Positions 35,784 to 44,036 of a stretch of DNA of 64,000 bases are shown one piece after another; position 1 is the stretch's first letter; every line of letters starts with the position of its first letter. The DNA comes from Dysgonamonadaceae bacterium. Its GTDB lineage: Bacteria; Bacteroidota; Bacteroidia; Bacteroidales; Azobacteroidaceae. The translations under genes and the position numbers were made by a program. The DNA lies in assembly GCA_031272075.1 (NCBI GenBank), contig JAISUK010000044.1, positions 1-64,000 on the forward strand, written 5' to 3'. The notes below the pieces were generated by a model that worked only from the letters and a program-made list of their open reading frames with translations, searched no databases and had not been told where the DNA came from.

Positions 35784-36026
35784 ACAAATTGCTTTTATGC
35801 TGTATCGTACTGCATTTTAACAACAATTTTCGCCTGTTCGCAGGATAATGAAATCGACAATTCCATAACGGAAACGTTTTACAGCATCGGCGGAACGGTC
35901 GCCAAATCCGACGGCAGCGCAGCATTAGGCGCGGCTGCGAGAGCGAGGATACTACGCACATACAACTGTCCAACAGCAAACGGGCGTATGCTATCGTGTT
36001 GCTTTATACTTAGCGATAAAATATGA
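35784..36026 (+). pseudogene. lipoprotein remnant without a start codon
   Basis: An 80-codon open stretch begins after a stop and has no ATG. It reads VSYCILTTIFACSQDNEIDNSI, a lipoprotein signal with lipobox IFAC and an acidic mature start, then continues as FYSIGGTVAKSDGSAALGA to a TGA. The missing N-terminal codons seem to lie in another frame just upstream (MIYNIRQIAFML at 35767), so a frameshift is likely. Together with the two broken genes before it, this marks a decaying block. The rest of this gap down to 36335 holds only a tandem repeat and a -7-like TATTTTTG at 36268-36275. Confidence 0.45.
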
Positions 36027-36206
36027 TTTAATTTTTTTTAACAAGTAATCCGTGCCGCTCTCCGAGGTAGTTGATACACGAAATGGCGAAAACTACCCTC
36101 TATCTCCGAATTTCTCGATGAAATGGGCGTTTTTCGAAAAAAACACATTTTCTCCAACCATAGGGTTACAAAAATAAATCCAAAATGTAACCCCCAAAAG
36201 GGCATT

Positions 36207-36250
36207 TTTTCTCGTTTGAGTACCAAAATTTTCTCGTTTGAGTACCAACT
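36207..36250 (+). repeat. 22-bp tandem repeat, two copies
   Basis: TTTTCTCGTTTGAGTACCAA occurs at 36207-36226 and 36229-36248, a 22-bp period. It lies about 85-130 bases upstream of the next gene and just ahead of a TATTTTTG -7 element (36268-36275); each copy contains a TTTG. It could be a regulator site or a relic of duplication. Confidence 0.8.
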
Positions 36251-36335
36251 TATTCATTTTTTACCTATATTTTTGTTGCCATTTATTATATTTATGTATA
36301 AATAAACAGAAATTATTTTATTAAAATTGATTATT

Positions 36336-37055
36336 ATGAATTGGTTAACTGTGTTAAAAAGTTTTAAATCGTATTGGAAAGGAATATCAATAGGATTATT
36401 GGCGGTAGCATTATTTATCGCAGTGCGCTCTTGCAACGACGCTCAAAAAGAAGTAGAAATACAGAAACACAACGTTGCGGCCTCGCTGGATTCGGTTAGA
36501 TACTATAAGGATAAAAACGGCGATTTATATGCCGAGAAATTATCTTGGATAGTAGAACAATCCGATCTGAAAAAATACAATGAACAATTGGCGGCAAATG
36601 TTGAAGCGCTCGATAAGAAATTGATTGCAGCGGTAAATGCCAAGATGGTAATACATGATACTATTAAGCTGAAAGGCGATACCGTTGAAATTAATACAAC
36701 AATAGATGAAGAGAAATATTCTTTCCCCTTTAGTGACGAGATTCTTAAGGGTGAGATGTTTGTATTACGAAAATTGAACAAACTAACGGCAGAGTCCTTC
36801 GATTATTCTATACATTTGCCTATTGAAGCCTATTTTACCAAGGATTATGCAGTGAGGCTACAATGCAATAATAAGAGCGTCTTTTTAGACGTGCAATCTT
36901 TTATAGATCCTTCTGTAACCAATTTCGCCAAACGCAAAAGATGGTCATTAGGCATATCTGGTGGATTGGGAGCACAATACGGATTGATAAATAACAAGTT
37001 AGATGTTGGTCCACAAGTAGGTGTCGCTGTAGGGTATAACCTGTTTTCCTGGTAA
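36336..37055 (+). CDS. membrane-anchored protein with glycine-rich C-terminus, phage-associated type (DUF6808-like)
   Basis: A 239-residue protein: one N-terminal transmembrane segment (GISIGLLAVALFIAVRSC), a long charged helical part (about 35-90, QKEVEIQKHNVAASLDSVRYYKD, likely coiled coil), a beta part (DTIKLKGDTVEINTT), and a C-terminal glycine-rich beta segment (KRWSLGISGGLGAQYG...VGVAVGYNLFSW). This order recalls proteins of Bacteroidetes phages and integrated elements annotated DUF6808 or spanin-like; I am only moderately sure. The frame opens with a TTG at 36327, but ATG at 36336 is the natural start. No other phage gene is near, so it may be a leftover of an element. Confidence 0.7.
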   Translation: MNWLTVLKSFKSYWKGISIGLLAVALFIAVRSCNDAQKEVEIQKHNVAASLDSVRYYKDKNGDLYAEKLSWIVEQSDLKKYNEQLAANVEALDKKLIAAVNAKMVIHDTIKLKGDTVEINTTIDEEKYSFPFSDEILKGEMFVLRKLNKLTAESFDYSIHLPIEAYFTKDYAVRLQCNNKSVFLDVQSFIDPSVTNFAKRKRWSLGISGGLGAQYGLINNKLDVGPQVGVAVGYNLFSW

Positions 37056-37057
37056 AT

Positions 37058-37438
37058 TCAATACGTTTTCCGATTCAATATTTCGGAATAGACGATTGCA
37101 CGTTTCCAATCTTCCGTATCAGACAGGTCGAGCGTAAATTCGGCGGATTCTTCTTCCGGTTCTTCCAGGAAAGTAGCTTCCGCCGGTGCCAAGACCGTCC
37201 GTTTCACTTCCGGATTATGATCTATTTCGGCAATGCGTTTTTTCGACCTCTTTTTTGATGGTGGCGTTTGGGAGGGCATTTCAAATGAGCGTTCTGGCGA
37301 TTCCTCCTGCCGGTAGGCTTCAGGGGATGCTGTCTCCTGGCTGCTTTGTTGTTTCTTTTTCCTGGAAGCCTGGACGATGGAAAAAACAAAAGAGCCTAAT
37401 ATTATGACGATTGGAAGTAAATCAGATAAATTATCCAT
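37058..37438 (-). CDS. small single-TM protein with charged tail
   Basis: A 126-residue protein with an N-terminal transmembrane helix (LLPIVIILGSFVFSIVQA, residues 7-24), a basic stop-transfer (SRKKKQ) and a long, charged, probably disordered cytosolic part (SPERSFEMPSQTPPSKKRSKKR, then acidic LEEPEEESAEFTLDLSD), ending in DWKRAIVYSEILNRKTY, which looks like a conserved short helix. I recall similar proteins in Bacteroidales, of unknown function. It is convergent with the preceding gene, with 2 bases between the stops. A candidate promoter and leader with a hairpin lie 130-240 bases upstream. Confidence 0.75.
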   Translation of the reverse strand: MDNLSDLLPIVIILGSFVFSIVQASRKKKQQSSQETASPEAYRQEESPERSFEMPSQTPPSKKRSKKRIAEIDHNPEVKRTVLAPAEATFLEEPEEESAEFTLDLSDTEDWKRAIVYSEILNRKTY

Positions 37439-37560
37439 AAAATATCACTACTTTTGAAGCCCAAATGTATAATAAATAATCGGAATAAGAAGTGATTTTA
37501 CAAAAATATTTCAAATATAGTTTGTTGTCGAGAGGCAAAAGCGTGAGGATAGAATGTTTA

Positions 37561-37640
37561 AAAAATATTAGGGATGACTTCACAGCCACCCCTAACCCAT
37601 TTAACCAAAACCTTAACTATGAAAAAATTTTACGTTTTTC
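37561..37640 (-). ncRNA. candidate sRNA or attenuated leader
   Basis: On the minus strand a consensus promoter is followed by about 80 bases that end in a hairpin (TTAGGGGTG at 37587-37595 pairing with CATCCCTAA at 37568-37576, one mismatch, loop GCTGTGAAGT) and then TATTTTTT. This is a compact promoter-to-terminator unit. It could be a free small RNA or the 5' leader of the small membrane protein gene 120 bases further on, with the hairpin acting as an attenuator. No known family was recognised. Confidence 0.5.
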
Positions 37641-37644
37641 AATG

Positions 37645-37675
37645 CAAAGGTAGGAAATAAATTTGATCCACCAAA
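37645..37675 (-). promoter_or_regulatory. consensus promoter for the sRNA/leader
   Basis: Read on the minus strand: TTTG at 37675-37672, a 19-bp spacer, then TACCTTTG at 37652-37645, a full match to the Bacteroidetes consensus. Transcription would begin near 37640. The rest of the 305-base gap before miaB holds a TAAATTTG (37658-37665) that could serve as -7 for miaB on the plus strand. Confidence 0.7.
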
Positions 37676-37743
37676 GTTTTTTAGAAAAAAATGCGGCGAT
37701 TATAGTTAAAAACATTTAAAATATAAAGTCAAAGAAAAAATAC

Positions 37744-39108
37744 ATGGAAAAAGAAACGACTGAAATTGAGGCTAATTTGATGTCAACCAATAATATAAAG
37801 CGTCTTTATCTCGAAACATACGGATGCCAGATGAATGTTGCGGATAGTGAGGTTGTGGTGTCGATTATGAAGATGGACGGCTTTGAGGTGACCGAAGCGA
37901 TTGAAGAGGCCGATGTGATATTGGTAAATACTTGTTCCGTTCGCGATAATGCAGAACAAAAAGTGCTGTCGCGATTACAAAATTTTCAATCACTGCGAAA
38001 AAAGAAGCCGCGGATCATCGGTGTGCTGGGATGCATGGCTGAACGCGTCAAAGAAGAACTCATCGAACGGCATCATGTCGATCTGGTCGTAGGACCGGAT
38101 GCCTACATGGACTTGCCGAACCTTATAGGAGCAGTGGAACATGGCGAAAAAGTTGTCCATATTGGTCTTTCTTCCACCGAAACTTACAAAGATGTCATCC
38201 CACTGCGAATCGGCGGGCTGAAAATTTCCGGATTCATTTCCATCATGCGCGGATGTAATAATTTTTGCTCCTATTGCATTGTGCCGTATACGCGCGGACG
38301 TGAGCGCAGCCGCGAGCTGAAAAGCATTATGAATGAGCTTCATTCAATGCAGCAACAAGGATACAAGGAAGTGACGCTGCTTGGCCAGAATGTCAATTCC
38401 TATCGGTATGACGATGGCCAAAAATGTGTAGATTTCCCCGGATTGCTGGAACGGATTGCGCTTGCCGCTCCCGAAATGCGGATTCGTTTCACCACATCGC
38501 ATCCAAAAGATATGAACGACGAAACGCTCGAAGTGATAGCCCGTCACCCCAATCTCTGTAAACATATCCACCTGCCCGTACAGTCGGGAAGTTCCCGGAT
38601 TCTCAAATTGATGAATCGCAATTATACCCGCGAATGGTATCTTGATCGTATCAATGCCATCAAATCCATACTTCCTGAAGCGGCAATTTCAACAGATTTG
38701 TTCTGCGGATTTTCTTCCGAAACTGAAGCAGATCATCAGGAAACACTGGCTTTGATGCGAGAAGTGGCGTTCGACGCGGCGTTCATGTTTAAATATTCCG
38801 AACGACCGGGCACCTATGCTTTCAAACACCTCGACGATGATGTCCCCGAAGAAGTGAAAAAACGCCGATTGGAAGAAATCATCGCTTTGCAATTACAGCT
38901 TTCTTTGGCTCGTAACCAAAGCGATATCGGCAAAACAATGGAAGTGCTGGTGGAAGGCTTTTCTAAGCGTTCAAAGAATCAATTGTTTGGACGCACCTCC
39001 CAAAACAAAGTCGTCGTCTTCGACAAAAAAGACTGTAAGATAGGCAGTTTTGTTAATGTGGTGATTACAAATGCTTCGGCAGCAACGCTTTTTGGGGATT
39101 TGCTCTAG
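37744..39108 (+). CDS. miaB: tRNA-2-methylthio-N6-dimethylallyladenosine synthase
   Basis: Radical-SAM methylthiotransferase that adds the 2-methylthio group to i6A37 of tRNAs reading U-starting codons. The 454 residues have the N-terminal UPF0004 domain with its three cluster cysteines (TYGCQMN, NTCSVRDNA, GCMAERV), the radical-SAM CxxxCxxC in RGCNNFCSYCIVPYTRG (about 170-177) and a C-terminal TRAM domain. The motif order and the YTRGRERSR segment separate MiaB from RimO and MtaB. The N-terminus has about 18 extra residues before the first conserved strand; MSTNNIKRLYL (residue 13) is an alternative start. Confidence 0.95.
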   Translation: MEKETTEIEANLMSTNNIKRLYLETYGCQMNVADSEVVVSIMKMDGFEVTEAIEEADVILVNTCSVRDNAEQKVLSRLQNFQSLRKKKPRIIGVLGCMAERVKEELIERHHVDLVVGPDAYMDLPNLIGAVEHGEKVVHIGLSSTETYKDVIPLRIGGLKISGFISIMRGCNNFCSYCIVPYTRGRERSRELKSIMNELHSMQQQGYKEVTLLGQNVNSYRYDDGQKCVDFPGLLERIALAAPEMRIRFTTSHPKDMNDETLEVIARHPNLCKHIHLPVQSGSSRILKLMNRNYTREWYLDRINAIKSILPEAAISTDLFCGFSSETEADHQETLALMREVAFDAAFMFKYSERPGTYAFKHLDDDVPEEVKKRRLEEIIALQLQLSLARNQSDIGKTMEVLVEGFSKRSKNQLFGRTSQNKVVVFDKKDCKIGSFVNVVITNASAATLFGDLL

Positions 39109-39146
39109 TTAAAAAAAGGTAAAACTTTTTGAGTTTCCGCGTTTTT

Positions 39147-39178
39147 TTTGTTAATTTGTTGCCAATTTGGGAGTTTTG
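39147..39178 (+). promoter_or_regulatory. promoter upstream of ftsX
   Basis: TTTG at 39147-39150, a 20-bp spacer and GAGTTTTG at 39171-39178, one base short of TAnnTTTG. It would give a leader of about 20 bases before the ATG at 39200 and may drive the whole ftsX-DUF3098-uppP-truB-queA-folK run. Confidence 0.55.
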
Positions 39179-39199
39179 TTTGGTATTGAAATAACGAGC

Positions 39200-40081
39200 A
39201 TGAAGAGTAAATACAGGATTACGCCTGCAACGTTTATAAGTTCGAAGATAATTGCGACAATCAGCATTTCGCTGGTTTTGTTTTTGTTGGGGCTGATTGT
39301 TTTATTATTGTTGGCCGCGAACAATTTTTCGATATTTGTGAAAGAAAATTTGACCATCGACGTTGTCCTGAGCGACGATATGAAGGTAGACCAGATTAAG
39401 AAGCTACAAAATGCACTCAGTACGGCCGCTTACGTCAAATCCGTGCATTATGTTTCCAAAGAAGAGGCTGCCGAACTCTTGACAAAAGATTTGGGACAAG
39501 ATCCGGAGGAATTGCTTGGGTTTAATCCGCTCCCATCGTTGTTGGAAGTGAAATTAAAATCGGAATATGCAACTGTGGACAGCATTCGGAAGATAGAAAA
39601 AGAGATACAGCGAATGTCGACCAATATCAGGGAGATACAATACCGCAAAGAATTGATGCAGACCGTCAATGAAAATATGCGGTATATCGGATTGCTCTTG
39701 CTGGGGTTGGTGGTGTTGTTGCTGTTGATTTCATACGTGTTGATCAGCAATACGATCCGGTTGATGATTTATTCCAAGCGGTTTTTGATCCATACAATGA
39801 AATTAGTCGGCGCGACAAATCGGTTTATTATCGCTCCATTTGTCCGTTCTACGGTTTTTTCCGGGATCATTGCGGCGTGTATCTCTGCATTGTTGATACT
39901 TTGGCTGATTTATTATATTTCCGGCGATACCGTCAATTTCATTGAACTGATGGGTTGGAATACCCTGGCGATCGTTTTTTTGTCTGTATTGGTGTTTGGA
40001 GTGGTCATTTCTATGATTGCTACGTGGTTGGCCGTGAAAAAATATTTAAGGATGCGTGAAGATGATTTGTATTACATTTAA
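39200..40081 (+). CDS. ftsX: cell division protein FtsX
   Basis: The membrane part of the FtsEX complex, which activates septal cell-wall hydrolases. The 293-residue protein has four transmembrane segments (about 22-48, 166-190, 217-245, 262-282) with a large periplasmic loop between the first two (about 50-160, IDVVLSDDMKVDQIKKLQ...), the FtsX layout, and the family motif MKLVGATNRFIIAPFV. The frame opens with a TTG at 39167, but that lies inside the promoter; the ATG at 39200 is the likely start. ftsE is not adjacent, which is usual for Bacteroidetes. DUF3098 follows after 21 bases. Confidence 0.92.
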   Translation: MKSKYRITPATFISSKIIATISISLVLFLLGLIVLLLLAANNFSIFVKENLTIDVVLSDDMKVDQIKKLQNALSTAAYVKSVHYVSKEEAAELLTKDLGQDPEELLGFNPLPSLLEVKLKSEYATVDSIRKIEKEIQRMSTNIREIQYRKELMQTVNENMRYIGLLLLGLVVLLLLISYVLISNTIRLMIYSKRFLIHTMKLVGATNRFIIAPFVRSTVFSGIIAACISALLILWLIYYISGDTVNFIELMGWNTLAIVFLSVLVFGVVISMIATWLAVKKYLRMREDDLYYI

Positions 40082-40102
40082 TTATGGTATATTAATATAG
40101 GT

Positions 40103-40327
40103 ATGGATAAGAATAAATTTGCATTTAGTAAAGAGAATTTTATTTTACTGGCAATCGCTGTGGTAATCATTGTTGTCGGCTTCTTCCTGATGTCGGGTGG
40201 CAAAACAACTGAAGAGACGGGATTTGATCCTACAATTTTCAGTTCGCGGCGGATTGTAGTAGCGCCTATCGTTACGATGTTGGGATTTCTACTGGTGTTT
40301 GTCGCTATCTTGAAAAATAAAAAATAA
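40103..40327 (+). CDS. DUF3098 family membrane protein
   Basis: A 74-residue protein with two transmembrane segments (about 13-30 and 52-71). The pairing FSKENFILLAIAVVIIVVGFFLMSGG and the loop FDPTIFSSRRIVVAPI are hallmarks of DUF3098, a small Bacteroidetes family that nearly always lies between ftsX and uppP, as here. The function is unknown; position suggests a part in envelope growth or division. Confidence 0.9.
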   Translation: MDKNKFAFSKENFILLAIAVVIIVVGFFLMSGGKTTEETGFDPTIFSSRRIVVAPIVTMLGFLLVFVAILKNKK

Positions 40328-40350
40328 GAAGCGGTATCCGTTGAAGCAAC

Positions 40351-41151
40351 ATGGAAATGACGTGGCTACAAACGATTATTATCGCTATCATTGAGGGATT
40401 AACAGAATTTCTGCCGGTATCGTCAACCGGACACATGATCATAGCGCAGAAGGCTTTGAATGTGCCAAGTTCCGATTTTGTCAAGGCTTTTACCGTGATG
40501 ATACAGTTCGGTGCGATTCTTTCGGTAGTGGTTCTTTATTTCAAGCGCTTTTTCCAAACGTTTGATTTTTACCTGAAGTTATTGATAGCGTTTATTCCGG
40601 CAGCAGTGGTGGGGTTTTTGTTGAGAGAGAAGATTGATGCCTTATTGGATGATGTGAAGATCGTGTCGATCATGTTGATCTTGGGAGGGATCCTGATGAT
40701 TTTTGTCGACAAGTGGCTTAATAAGCCTGCAGAAGATCAAACAGTTACTCCCCGAAAGGCAGTTTTTATCGGATTGGCGCAGTGCGTAGCCATGATTCCG
40801 GGTGTTTCGCGTTCGATGGCCACGATTGTCGGAGGCATGAGTCAGAAACTGACCCGAAAGCATGCGGCAGAATTTTCTTTTTTTCTGGCAGTGCCGACAA
40901 TGTTTGCCGCTTCAGCCTATGAATTGCTGAAATTGGTGATGACGCCCGAAACGAAGAACGTCCTGATGGATAATATGACGATACTGATTTTGGGAAACGT
41001 GGTCGCATTCTTAGTCGCTATGCTGGCAATCCGTTTTTTTATCGGCTTCATCACCCGTTATGGATTTAAAGCTTTCGGCTACTATCGGATTGTTGTAGGC
41101 GTCGCGCTGCTCGTATTAATCCTGTGCGGAACCGATTTAAGTTTGATTTAG
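40351..41151 (+). CDS. uppP: undecaprenyl-diphosphatase
   Basis: Removes one phosphate from undecaprenyl diphosphate to recycle the lipid carrier for peptidoglycan and other glycans; also gives bacitracin resistance (BacA). The 266-residue polytopic protein has both catalytic motifs: [15 protein letters not shown] (about 15-29) and [14 protein letters not shown] (about 150-163), with the essential Glu, Ser, His and Arg intact. It starts 23 bases after the DUF3098 gene and ends 3 bases before truB. Confidence 0.96.
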   Translation: MEMTWLQTIIIAIIEGLTEFLPVSSTGHMIIAQKALNVPSSDFVKAFTVMIQFGAILSVVVLYFKRFFQTFDFYLKLLIAFIPAAVVGFLLREKIDALLDDVKIVSIMLILGGILMIFVDKWLNKPAEDQTVTPRKAVFIGLAQCVAMIPGVSRSMATIVGGMSQKLTRKHAAEFSFFLAVPTMFAASAYELLKLVMTPETKNVLMDNMTILILGNVVAFLVAMLAIRFFIGFITRYGFKAFGYYRIVVGVALLVLILCGTDLSLI

Positions 41152-41154
41152 TCG

Positions 41155-41880
41155 ATGCAGCAAGATTTTCAGAAAGGAGTTGTCCTCTATTTTAATAAAC
41201 CGTTGCGCTGGACGTCTTTTGATCTGGTAGCAAAGGTGAGAAAAAAGATTTCCGATTTTCTGAAAATAAAAAAAATTAAAGTTGGTCATGCCGGGACGTT
41301 GGATCCTTTGGCTACCGGAGTGATGATTATTTGTACGGGCAACGCTACCAAACGGATCGAGGCTTTCCAAAGCCAGACGAAGGAATATGTAGCGACCTTG
41401 CGTTTGGGCCAAACAACGCCTTCCTATGATCTGGAAACGGCTGTAGATGGCGCTTTCGAGACGGAACACATCACAAAAGAGCTGGTCGAATCGACTTTGA
41501 AGCATTTTACAGGCGTAATTCACCAGATTCCTCCGGCGTATTCCGCTTGCAAAATAGACGGCGACCGTGCTTACGAGTTGGCTCGAAAAGGACTGGAAGT
41601 CAAGCTGAAACCCAAAGAATTGGTTATTGACGAGATGGAATTGTTGTCGTACGATATGCCGGAAATCACTATTCGCGTGGTGTGCAGCAAAGGCACCTAT
41701 ATCAGGGCGTTGGCCAGAGATATCGGGGAAGCGTTAAATTCTGGCGCACATCTTACGCGTTTATGCCGAACGCGCGTCGGAACGGTAACGTTGGAACAAT
41801 GTATGGAAATTGAAGATATAGATCAAATGTTGGAAAATAGTAATAACATATTATTGACGTATGAAACTTTCGAAATTTAA
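41155..41880 (+). CDS. truB: tRNA pseudouridine-55 synthase
   Basis: Makes pseudouridine 55 in the T-loop of tRNAs. The 241-residue protein carries the catalytic aspartate in [14 protein letters not shown] (about 44-57), plus the conserved [10 protein letters not shown] and [18 protein letters not shown]. It is shorter than the E. coli enzyme (314) because it lacks the C-terminal PUA-like part, which is normal for Bacteroidetes. The last 20 bases overlap the start of queA, so the two are co-translated. Confidence 0.95.
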   Translation: MQQDFQKGVVLYFNKPLRWTSFDLVAKVRKKISDFLKIKKIKVGHAGTLDPLATGVMIICTGNATKRIEAFQSQTKEYVATLRLGQTTPSYDLETAVDGAFETEHITKELVESTLKHFTGVIHQIPPAYSACKIDGDRAYELARKGLEVKLKPKELVIDEMELLSYDMPEITIRVVCSKGTYIRALARDIGEALNSGAHLTRLCRTRVGTVTLEQCMEIEDIDQMLENSNNILLTYETFEI

Positions 41881-42910
41881 ATTTAATTTGCCGCCTGAAC
41901 TGATCGCATTACACCCGGCAGAAAACAGGGATGAATCGCGATTGTTGGTTGTAAATCGGAAAACAGGTAAATTGGAACACAAAGTTTTCAAGGATGTTCT
42001 TGGTTATTTTAATGATAAAGATGTATTTATCCTAAATGACACCCAGGTTTTTCCCGCTCGTTTGTATGGCGACAAAGAGAAGACCAAGGCCAAAATCGAG
42101 GTGTTCTTGCTCCGCGAGTTGAATGAAGATTTGCGTTTGTGGGATGTGTTGGTAGATCCGGCGCGTAAAATCCGTATCGGAAATAAACTCTATTTCGGCG
42201 AAGGCGATGCGATGGTGGCCGAAGTCATCGACAATACCACTTCCCGCGGACGCACATTGCGCTTTTTGTATGACGGGACGCACAATGAGTTTAAGAAAAC
42301 ACTCTTCGCGCTGGGTGAAACGCCCATTCCGAAATATATCGACCGGCAAGTCGTCCCGGAAGATGCTGACCGCTATCAGACGATCTTTGCCAAACATGAA
42401 GGTGCGGTGATTGCCCCTGCTGCCGGATTGCATTTCAGCCGTGAACTGATGAAAAGGCTTGAAATCAAAGGCTGTGAATTTGCATTCGTTACTGTCCATG
42501 TGGGACTGGGCAATTTTCGCGAGATTGATGTGGAAGACCTGACGAAACATAAAATGGATTCCGAACAGGTGATTATTGACGAAAAAGCTTCCAACATCGT
42601 AAATAAAGCCAAAACAGCCAATCGGCAAGTATGCGCTGTCGGAACCTCGGTCGTTCGCGCCATTGAAAGCAACGTGACTACACAAGGTTTTCTGAAAGCC
42701 TATGACGGCTGGACAAATAAATTTATTTTCCCGCCGTATGACTTTTCCGTTGCCACTTCGATGATTACAAATTTCCATCTGCCGCTTTCTACGATGTTGA
42801 TGTTGACGGCTGCGTTTGGCGATTTTGATACGATTATGGAAGTATATAATCTGGCCATCAAAGAAAAATACCGGTTTGGGGCTTATGGCGATGCCATGCT
42901 GATCCTCTAA
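41861..42910 (+). CDS. queA: S-adenosylmethionine:tRNA ribosyltransferase-isomerase
   Basis: Penultimate step of queuosine synthesis: transfers and isomerises the ribosyl moiety of SAM onto preQ1 in tRNA. The 349-residue protein has the usual N-terminal [22 protein letters not shown], the [12 protein letters not shown] segment, and the C-terminal [11 protein letters not shown] and [17 protein letters not shown]. The start lies within truB and is preceded by ATTATTGACGT, the third example of this context in the window. No other queuosine genes are nearby. The 19-base gap to folK is short. Confidence 0.95.
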   Translation: MKLSKFKFNLPPELIALHPAENRDESRLLVVNRKTGKLEHKVFKDVLGYFNDKDVFILNDTQVFPARLYGDKEKTKAKIEVFLLRELNEDLRLWDVLVDPARKIRIGNKLYFGEGDAMVAEVIDNTTSRGRTLRFLYDGTHNEFKKTLFALGETPIPKYIDRQVVPEDADRYQTIFAKHEGAVIAPAAGLHFSRELMKRLEIKGCEFAFVTVHVGLGNFREIDVEDLTKHKMDSEQVIIDEKASNIVNKAKTANRQVCAVGTSVVRAIESNVTTQGFLKAYDGWTNKFIFPPYDFSVATSMITNFHLPLSTMLMLTAAFGDFDTIMEVYNLAIKEKYRFGAYGDAMLIL

Positions 42911-42929
42911 TTTACAACATACAGGCGAT

Positions 42930-43421
42930 ATGCCTCGTAACAATTGCGAATTGGTATATTTGGCTTTGGGTTCTAATCTGGGCGATAAAGCCGAGAACCT
43001 GCAAAAAGCGATCGGCGAGATCTCCGACCGGATCGGACCGATCGTGGTTGCTTCTTCCGTTTACGAAACAGAACCTTGGGGGTATCACTCCCCCCATTCT
43101 TTTTTAAATCAGGTTGTTGCGGTGAAAACCACCTACTCGCCACAACGACTGCTCCAACTCACCCAAAACATAGAAAAATCGCTCGGACGTGCACATAAAA
43201 CAATCGACCAATACCGGGATCGAATCATCGATATCGATCTGATCTTGTACGGAACGCTCATCTTGGATTCTCCCAAACTCATTCTCCCGCATCCCCGTTT
43301 TCACCTCAGAAAATTTGTACTGGAACCTTTGTGCGAAATCGCTCCTGAACTGATGCATCCCGTTCTAAAAAAAAACATGAAAGCTATCTTGTCTGATTTT
43401 TCAGATATGACGTCTGTTTAG
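42930..43421 (+). CDS. folK: 2-amino-4-hydroxy-6-hydroxymethyldihydropteridine diphosphokinase
   Basis: Transfers diphosphate from ATP to the pterin in folate synthesis. The 163-residue protein has the N-terminal LALGSNLGDKAENLQKAI, the ETEPWG loop, and the signature RDRIIDIDLILYG with the metal-binding aspartates, followed by LPHPRFHLRKFVLEPL. All active-site motifs are complete. It ends the miaB-to-folK run and precedes the regulatory gap of the division and cell-wall cluster. Confidence 0.95.
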   Translation: MPRNNCELVYLALGSNLGDKAENLQKAIGEISDRIGPIVVASSVYETEPWGYHSPHSFLNQVVAVKTTYSPQRLLQLTQNIEKSLGRAHKTIDQYRDRIIDIDLILYGTLILDSPKLILPHPRFHLRKFVLEPLCEIAPELMHPVLKKNMKAILSDFSDMTSV

Positions 43422-43453
43422 CTTACGAAGACTGTTTCTTTTCCCCACTTTTT

Positions 43454-43502
43454 GCCTTATTTATAAGGCCTCTGTTTCTTAGGTATTTATACAAAAAATA
43501 CC
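43454..43502. promoter_or_regulatory. two hairpins between folK and the dcw cluster
   Basis: GCCTTAT (43454-43460) pairs with ATAAGGC (43463-43469), and GGTATTT (43482-43488) pairs with AAATACC (43496-43502). The first is followed by a T-rich stretch and may end folK transcripts; the second is AT-rich and weaker, perhaps operator-like. Confidence 0.45.
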
Positions 43503-43542
43503 GTATAAAAAAAATATAAATAAAAAAATATCGTTAAAAATG

Positions 43543-43557
43543 TGGGGAATAGTGGAG
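43543..43557 (+). promoter_or_regulatory. probable MraZ boxes ahead of mraZ
   Basis: TGGGG (43543-43547), 5 bases, TGGAG (43553-43557): two boxes with a 10-bp period, 33-47 bases before the mraZ ATG. E. coli MraZ is known to bind TGGGN-N5-TGGGN repeats ahead of its own operon, so this looks like the equivalent autoregulatory site. A GAATTTTG directly after (43557-43564) is a degenerate -7 element, so bound MraZ would cover the promoter. Confidence 0.6.
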
Positions 43558-43589
43558 AATTTTGTAATTTTACCGGATAATTATATGTA

Positions 43590-44036
43590 ATGGAACGATT
43601 TCTTGGAAATATAGATGCGAAAGCGGATGCGAAAGGGAGGCTTTTTGTGCCAGCCATATTTCGTAAAAACCTGTTGTCGTCGGGGGAATCACGATTGATT
43701 CTCCGGAAAGATATTTACCAAGACTGTTTGGTATTGTTTCCCGGAAGCACTTGGGAAGAGGAGTTGGCTGTGTTACGTTCGCGATTGAACAGATGGGACG
43801 AGAAACAACAGATGTTGTATCGTCAGTTCATTCTCGATGCAGAGGCATTGGAGATGGACTCCAACGGTCGGATTTTGATTCCCAAACGCTATTTTCTGAT
43901 GGCCGGAATCACGTCCGAAGTCCGGTTTGTCGGGATTGATTATACCATTGAAATTTGGGCACGGAACAAATTGGAAAAACCTTTGGTGGATGCGGTTACT
44001 TTTAAACAAGGGATGCAGAAATGGATGGGAACTTAA
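43590..44036 (+). CDS. mraZ: transcriptional regulator MraZ
   Basis: AbrB-like regulator that binds repeats upstream of its own operon and represses division and cell-wall genes. The 148-residue protein has two MraZ domains: FLGNIDAKADAKGRLFVPAIFR (about 4-25) and LEMDSNGRILIPKRYFLMAGI (about 88-108), each with the DxxGRxxxP DNA-binding pattern. It is the first gene of the dcw cluster, as usual, with box-like repeats just upstream. The last 16 bases overlap rsmH. Confidence 0.95.
   Translation: MERFLGNIDAKADAKGRLFVPAIFRKNLLSSGESRLILRKDIYQDCLVLFPGSTWEEELAVLRSRLNRWDEKQQMLYRQFILDAEALEMDSNGRILIPKRYFLMAGITSEVRFVGIDYTIEIWARNKLEKPLVDAVTFKQGMQKWMGT

Noticed and set aside
36327-36335. TTG start for the phage-like protein
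   Set aside because: An ATG three codons later gives the same protein with a normal start.
37619-37661. Plus-strand leader peptide MKKFYVFQCKGRK before miaB
   Set aside because: It overlaps, in antisense, a full-consensus minus-strand promoter and the transcript with its terminator, which explain the sequence better. There is no repeated regulatory codon.
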